In this document: positions 12,564 through 15,654 of the stretch, piece after piece
Layout of the letters: the number at the start of each line of letters is the position of its first letter
Position numbering within the stretch: position 1 is the stretch's first letter
Assembly (NCBI GenBank): GCA_050633205.1
Contig: JBOEGA010000230.1
Coordinates: forward strand, 1-15,654
Origin: CBDHHC01 sp050633205
Lineage (GTDB): Bacteria > Pseudomonadota > Alphaproteobacteria > Rhizobiales > CBDHHC01
Length of the DNA: 15,654 bases
Reading direction: 5' to 3'
Program-made: the position numbers and the translations under genes
Notes under the pieces: generated by a model
What the model was told of the DNA's origin: nothing
Databases searched by the model: none
The model's input: only the letters and a program-made list of their open reading frames with translations

Positions 12564-13181
12564 ATGTCTGATATTATCAATATTCTAAGGTTGATTGCAG
12601 AAGAAAACGGGCAAAGAATTGAAAATGGCACCTGGAATGTTCAGAGAGGGGTAGAAAACCAAAACAATATGCTCTGGGGAAACCATGGTGCGGATATGCT
12701 TAATGGGGATGCTCTTGGCGACTGGCTGGTTGGTGGCGGCGGGAATGACTTTTTAATCGGTGACCGCAGTGATGATGTTGGCGGTCCTGACTTTCTCTTT
12801 GGTGGAAAAGGACATGATATCATTGATGGGGATGCTGGAGATGATTTTCTTTACGGAGGATCAGGTACGGATATTCTAACAGGTGATATGGGAAGGGATT
12901 ATCTTACCGGGGGATCAGGTGCTGATGCTTTTTCCTTTGATTTAAAGAAAGGTGAGGCTATGGGGGATGTTATCTCTGATTTTAATTATGATGAGGGTGA
13001 TGTTATTATGGTTGATGATAAGAGCCTGATACTGGATATTTATAACAGTGATACAAACCCTTCTACAGTTTATATTTTTGTAGCGGACAGTACCACTGTA
13101 TGGAACTATATTGAGGTTTTGAATGCAGATGCCAGTCAGGTCGAAAGCTCTATCATTGAAGAAGGTGCGGTCTTTATATAG
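12564..13181 (+). CDS. RTX (hemolysin-type Ca2+-binding repeat) protein, 205 aa
   Basis: The third RTX protein of the window and, like the first, without a catalytic domain. Residues 39-124 hold about eight to nine nonapeptide turns (GNHGADMLN, GGGGNDFLI, GGKGHDIID, GDAGDDFLY, GGSGTDILT, GDMGRDYLT, GGSGADAFS), interrupted once by the insert GDRSDDVGGPD (66-76). The cap GDVISDFNYDEGDVIMV (134-150) follows, then an acidic C-terminal part unlike that of the other two. The N-terminal 38 residues are a short amphipathic stretch (SDIINILRLIAEENGQRIE). It ends EEGAVFI, acidic then hydrophobic, compatible with type I export; no signal peptide. The ribosome site GGGGAACGGA ends at the ATG, so the GGGG part is the usable one. 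It runs convergent to the pentapeptide-repeat gene with 20 bases between stops. Confidence 0.9.
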   Translation: MSDIINILRLIAEENGQRIENGTWNVQRGVENQNNMLWGNHGADMLNGDALGDWLVGGGGNDFLIGDRSDDVGGPDFLFGGKGHDIIDGDAGDDFLYGGSGTDILTGDMGRDYLTGGSGADAFSFDLKKGEAMGDVISDFNYDEGDVIMVDDKSLILDIYNSDTNPSTVYIFVADSTTVWNYIEVLNADASQVESSIIEEGAVFI

Positions 13182-13201
13182 ATCCAGAACTCAGTGATAT
13201 A

Positions 13202-14407
13202 TTAGCGCCCCAGCAGTTTCCCGGCAACTGGCAGATTATTGGTGACTGTATTTCCTGTTGCTCTTGTGGCGGCAGGAATATTGCCATTTGTCAGAGAATG
13301 GGAGCCGGGCTGGAAGGCTGACTGTGAATTTACGGAAGTTGCCGAGTTTCCGGAACCATCTGAATTGACTGAATTATCAAGCGCGCGCTGCAGTTTTTTT
13401 CTGCGTTCTGCTTTTTGCTGAGCTTCGAGAAAGCCTGAGAGATCTTCTCCTATATCTGAATGCAGAACCAGTGTTGTGTCACTTTCAGAATTCAGCTCGT
13501 CAGAGTTGTCTGAATTATTTTCCGTATTGGATGATCTGCTGCTGCCATAGGGGGATGGGTAATAGTAGACAGTTGAGTGGGAGCCGTTAGAACCGGTGCT
13601 GCCAGACGAGACAGTTTCTTCGCTGATAATTTCCGGTGGCTGGGGTTGTGCCTGTGGCTCCTTTGACGCCATAGTTTTTTTCTTATCACGCGGATCTTTC
13701 GCTGTGTTTTTGGTATTGCTTTTCTTTTTGTCAGACTGCTTCACCTGAACCGGCTGATAGCTGAGCAGGGCAGCAGGAACATTTTTCGAAGAAAATGACT
13801 GCATGATTGTATCGGTCAGAATAAACAGACCGGAAGCGGCTGCGAGCAATGTGCCGCCAAGCAGTAAGGGCCGCTGCAGTATGGTTTTCTTTTTCTGAAG
13901 TGGCAGTGCGGGACTAATGGTTTCACTGGTTGTAATTTCTTCTATCCAGTGTTCGGGAATAGTCATATGTGAAGGAAGGCTTGTTTCCTCATCGCCAAGT
14001 GCTGCAGAGAGTTGTTCCTGAGTAATGTTTTTTACTTCTGACAAATCAGAACCACTCAGGTCGGTGTTGTCGAGGATGGCCTGTGAAAAATCAACGCCGG
14101 TCAAGTCGAGCCTGGAAAGGTTAGCCTCACTCAGGTCAGCTCCGTTAAACCGTGTATGAGCAAGTTCGGCATTGCTGAAATCGGCGTTGGTCAGGCTGGT
14201 ATTCAGAAATGAAGCATGTTGCAGGCCTGCATTCTGAAAGCTGGCATGAGACAGATTCAGTATCTGATGGAAGCTCTTGTTAAACTGCCTCTGGATCGGG
14301 GAGAAAACGATATTATTGAAGTCCGGCTGAATATGTGGGTGCTCATCACGCCACGCATTCCAGACCTCAACACCTTCCGCAAGAATGCGGCTAAACTCAA
14401 CTGTCAC
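13202..14407 (-). CDS. Pentapeptide-repeat membrane protein with Ser/Asn-rich C-terminal half, 401 aa
   Basis: Domain order as read: residues 1-30 a leader common in alphaproteobacterial pentapeptide proteins (LAEGVEVWNAWRDEHP); 50-125 pentapeptide repeats A(D/N)LxX (NADFSNAELAHTRFNGADLS, and on to GSDLSE), forming a right-handed beta-helix; 127-153 the usual closing segment (ITQEQLSAALGDEETSLP ... PEHW); KKK at 172-174; one membrane span at about 180-202 (LLLGGTLLAAASGLFILTD); then 200 residues of low-complexity Lys, Pro/Gln, Ser, Asn and Tyr-rich sequence with YYYPSPYGSS (281-290) and a short charged helix (EAQQKAERRKKLQRALD). The positive charges before the span predict cytoplasmic repeats and a periplasmic tail. 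The start is GTG, with AGG six bases before it. The function is unknown; anchoring or envelope structure is only a guess. It lies 201 bases downstream of the chemoreceptor gene. Confidence 0.85.
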   Translation of the reverse strand: MTVEFSRILAEGVEVWNAWRDEHPHIQPDFNNIVFSPIQRQFNKSFHQILNLSHASFQNAGLQHASFLNTSLTNADFSNAELAHTRFNGADLSEANLSRLDLTGVDFSQAILDNTDLSGSDLSEVKNITQEQLSAALGDEETSLPSHMTIPEHWIEEITTSETISPALPLQKKKTILQRPLLLGGTLLAAASGLFILTDTIMQSFSSKNVPAALLSYQPVQVKQSDKKKSNTKNTAKDPRDKKKTMASKEPQAQPQPPEIISEETVSSGSTGSNGSHSTVYYYPSPYGSSRSSNTENNSDNSDELNSESDTTLVLHSDIGEDLSGFLEAQQKAERRKKLQRALDNSVNSDGSGNSATSVNSQSAFQPGSHSLTNGNIPAATRATGNTVTNNLPVAGKLLGR

Positions 14408-14608
14408 AACTGCCTACCACTCTATTTTTTATGCAGATATTCCTGTTATGCCGGATTATCTGTCAGTTTAATGCAGGCTATATTATTGTTTTGCAGACAT
14501 AAAGACGTGGATATCCGCAGGTGGGGCGGGTTGGCAGGCAGGTGAAACAAATAGCTTAATTTACTTTCCGGAAGACTTGAGTTTACCCAAAAGCGGGGCG
14601 AGGTAACC

Positions 14609-15654
14609 TTATGCTGCTGCCACATCTTTTAAAAACTGTGAAACTCTGGTGTGCAGGGCCTGTGCCCTTTCATTAAGGGTGTCAGATGCGGCCTTGGAGT
14701 TGCCTGCTGAATCTGCAGTTTTGTTTATTCCGGTGGCAATGCTTTCCACGTTTCTGGCAACGCCCTGTGTCTTCTCGGCGGCGTCATGAACATTTCTGGA
14801 TATATCGAGGGTTACTGTAGACTGCTCCTCTGTGGAGGTTGCAATTGAGTTTGTAATATCTGTTACTTCAACCATAGTTTCTGAAATTTCCTTGATGGCC
14901 AGAACAGCATTTTCGGTTGAATTCTGCACATTCTCGATATATTGCGAAATTTCATCAGTGGCTTTTGCTGTCTGATTGGCAAGACCCTTGACCTCATTTG
15001 CAACAACAGCAAAGCCCTTACCTGCATCACCGGCCCGCGCTGCCTCAATTGTCGCGTTCAGAGCGAGAAGGTTTGTCTGTTCCGCGATCTGCTGAATAAG
15101 AACGATTGCTTCCCCAATTCGCTGAGCAGCAACGGCAAGATCTGCAACTTCGTTATTTGTATTCTGTGTTTTCGAAGATGCTTTTGAAACAACTTCTGAA
15201 GCGCGATTGACCTGATGTGAAATTTCCTTGATGGAGGATGAAAACTCTTCAATTGTTCCTGCTACAGTCTGTACATTCTGCGAAAGATCAACGGAGGACG
15301 CAGCCGCAGCTCCTGTTTCCTGCTGGGTTTCATCTGCAATAGTTGACAGGGTTTTAGATGTTTCATTCATTTGACGGGCAGAATTATCAAGACCTGCTAT
15401 AACTTCGCCAATATCACGCTCAAAGTCTGCAATTAAACTGCTAAGTTTCTGCGCCCTGGCAGACTTGTTTTTTGCATCCTCATTTTGTTGACTTTCGAGC
15501 TTATCCCGCTCAATCGCATTATCTTTAAAAACGCCCTCAGCTTTAGCAATGCTGCCAACTTCGTCTTGCCGCATCTCAGATGGAATGGGAGAGTGTTTAT
15601 CACCTTTGGCCAGATCAGTCATTCGAACCACAAGATTTCCCAAAGGCCTGGTAA
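14609..15654 (-). CDS. Methyl-accepting chemotaxis protein, C-terminal part (runs off the right edge)
   Basis: The frame is open to the window edge, and the residues before the first possible start (TTG at 15641-15643) read TRPLGNLVVRMTDLAKGD, the end of a HAMP linker, so the true N-terminus with sensor and membrane spans lies outside. Visible part: HAMP to about residue 50, a helical MCP signalling domain, with the highly conserved hairpin tip IAEQTNLLALNATIEAARAG at 186-205 and GKGFAVVANEVKGLA after it. There is no C-terminal NWETF-type docking pentapeptide (the end is FLKDVAAA). The tip binds CheA and CheW. The ligand cannot be inferred. The 201-base gap to the pentapeptide gene holds no clear terminator. 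Confidence 0.93.
   Translation of the reverse strand, partial: TRPLGNLVVRMTDLAKGDKHSPIPSEMRQDEVGSIAKAEGVFKDNAIERDKLESQQNEDAKNKSARAQKLSSLIADFERDIGEVIAGLDNSARQMNETSKTLSTIADETQQETGAAAASSVDLSQNVQTVAGTIEEFSSSIKEISHQVNRASEVVSKASSKTQNTNNEVADLAVAAQRIGEAIVLIQQIAEQTNLLALNATIEAARAGDAGKGFAVVANEVKGLANQTAKATDEISQYIENVQNSTENAVLAIKEISETMVEVTDITNSIATSTEEQSTVTLDISRNVHDAAEKTQGVARNVESIATGINKTADSAGNSKAASDTLNERAQALHTRVSQFLKDVAAA

Overview
The window looks like ordinary chromosome from a Gram-negative alphaproteobacterium of moderate to low GC content, probably free-living and aquatic. The reasons are taxonomic habits rather than a marker gene: a DUF465/YdcH-type protein beside a short DksA-like protein, GcvA-like LysR regulation, Ca2+-binding RTX proteins of the type I secretion kind, a pentapeptide-repeat protein of a style common in this class, and a HAMP/MCP chemoreceptor. 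I see no rRNA, tRNA, CRISPR array, insertion sequence or phage gene, so the lineage below class is not settled.

Left part (1-3063, all minus strand): the N-terminal end of a TauE/SafE-type permease cut by the window edge; a 175-residue RTX protein that is almost only calcium-binding repeats; an FMN-dependent L-lactate 2-monooxygenase; and an unrecognised 144-residue protein. The 402-base gap between the RTX gene and the monooxygenase gene is AT-rich and holds no gene, only a strong gene-end hairpin.

Centre left (3253-5796, plus strand): a 59-residue single-span protein, then an amino-acid ABC importer made of a periplasmic binding protein and two permeases. A perfect hairpin lies between binding protein and permease genes, and the permeases overlap by four bases. 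No ATPase gene follows: a convergent VOC-fold gene closes the operon.

Centre (6382-8930): an RTX lipase of family I.3 with a complete catalytic triad but markedly shortened in the part that forms the lids in known members; a small basic secreted protein with a DUF2147-like tail; and a minus-strand pair, DUF465 then a DksA/TraR-type zinc protein.

Right part (9094-15654): an MBL-fold hydrolase divergent from a gamma-carbonic-anhydrase-like protein; a LysR regulator divergent from a small cysteine-containing secreted protein; a third RTX protein (205 residues) preceded by two perfect inverted repeats; a pentapeptide-repeat membrane protein with a long Ser/Asn-rich periplasmic tail; and a chemoreceptor running off the right edge.

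The common theme is secretion and the cell surface: three RTX proteins with no catalytic partner or exporter nearby, several small exported proteins, nutrient uptake and chemotaxis. The items I rate most worth following are the lid-poor I.3 lipase, the two repeat-only mini RTX proteins, the pentapeptide/transmembrane/Ser-rich architecture, the dyad-rich leader of the third RTX gene, and the repeated use of gene-end hairpins without a U-tract.
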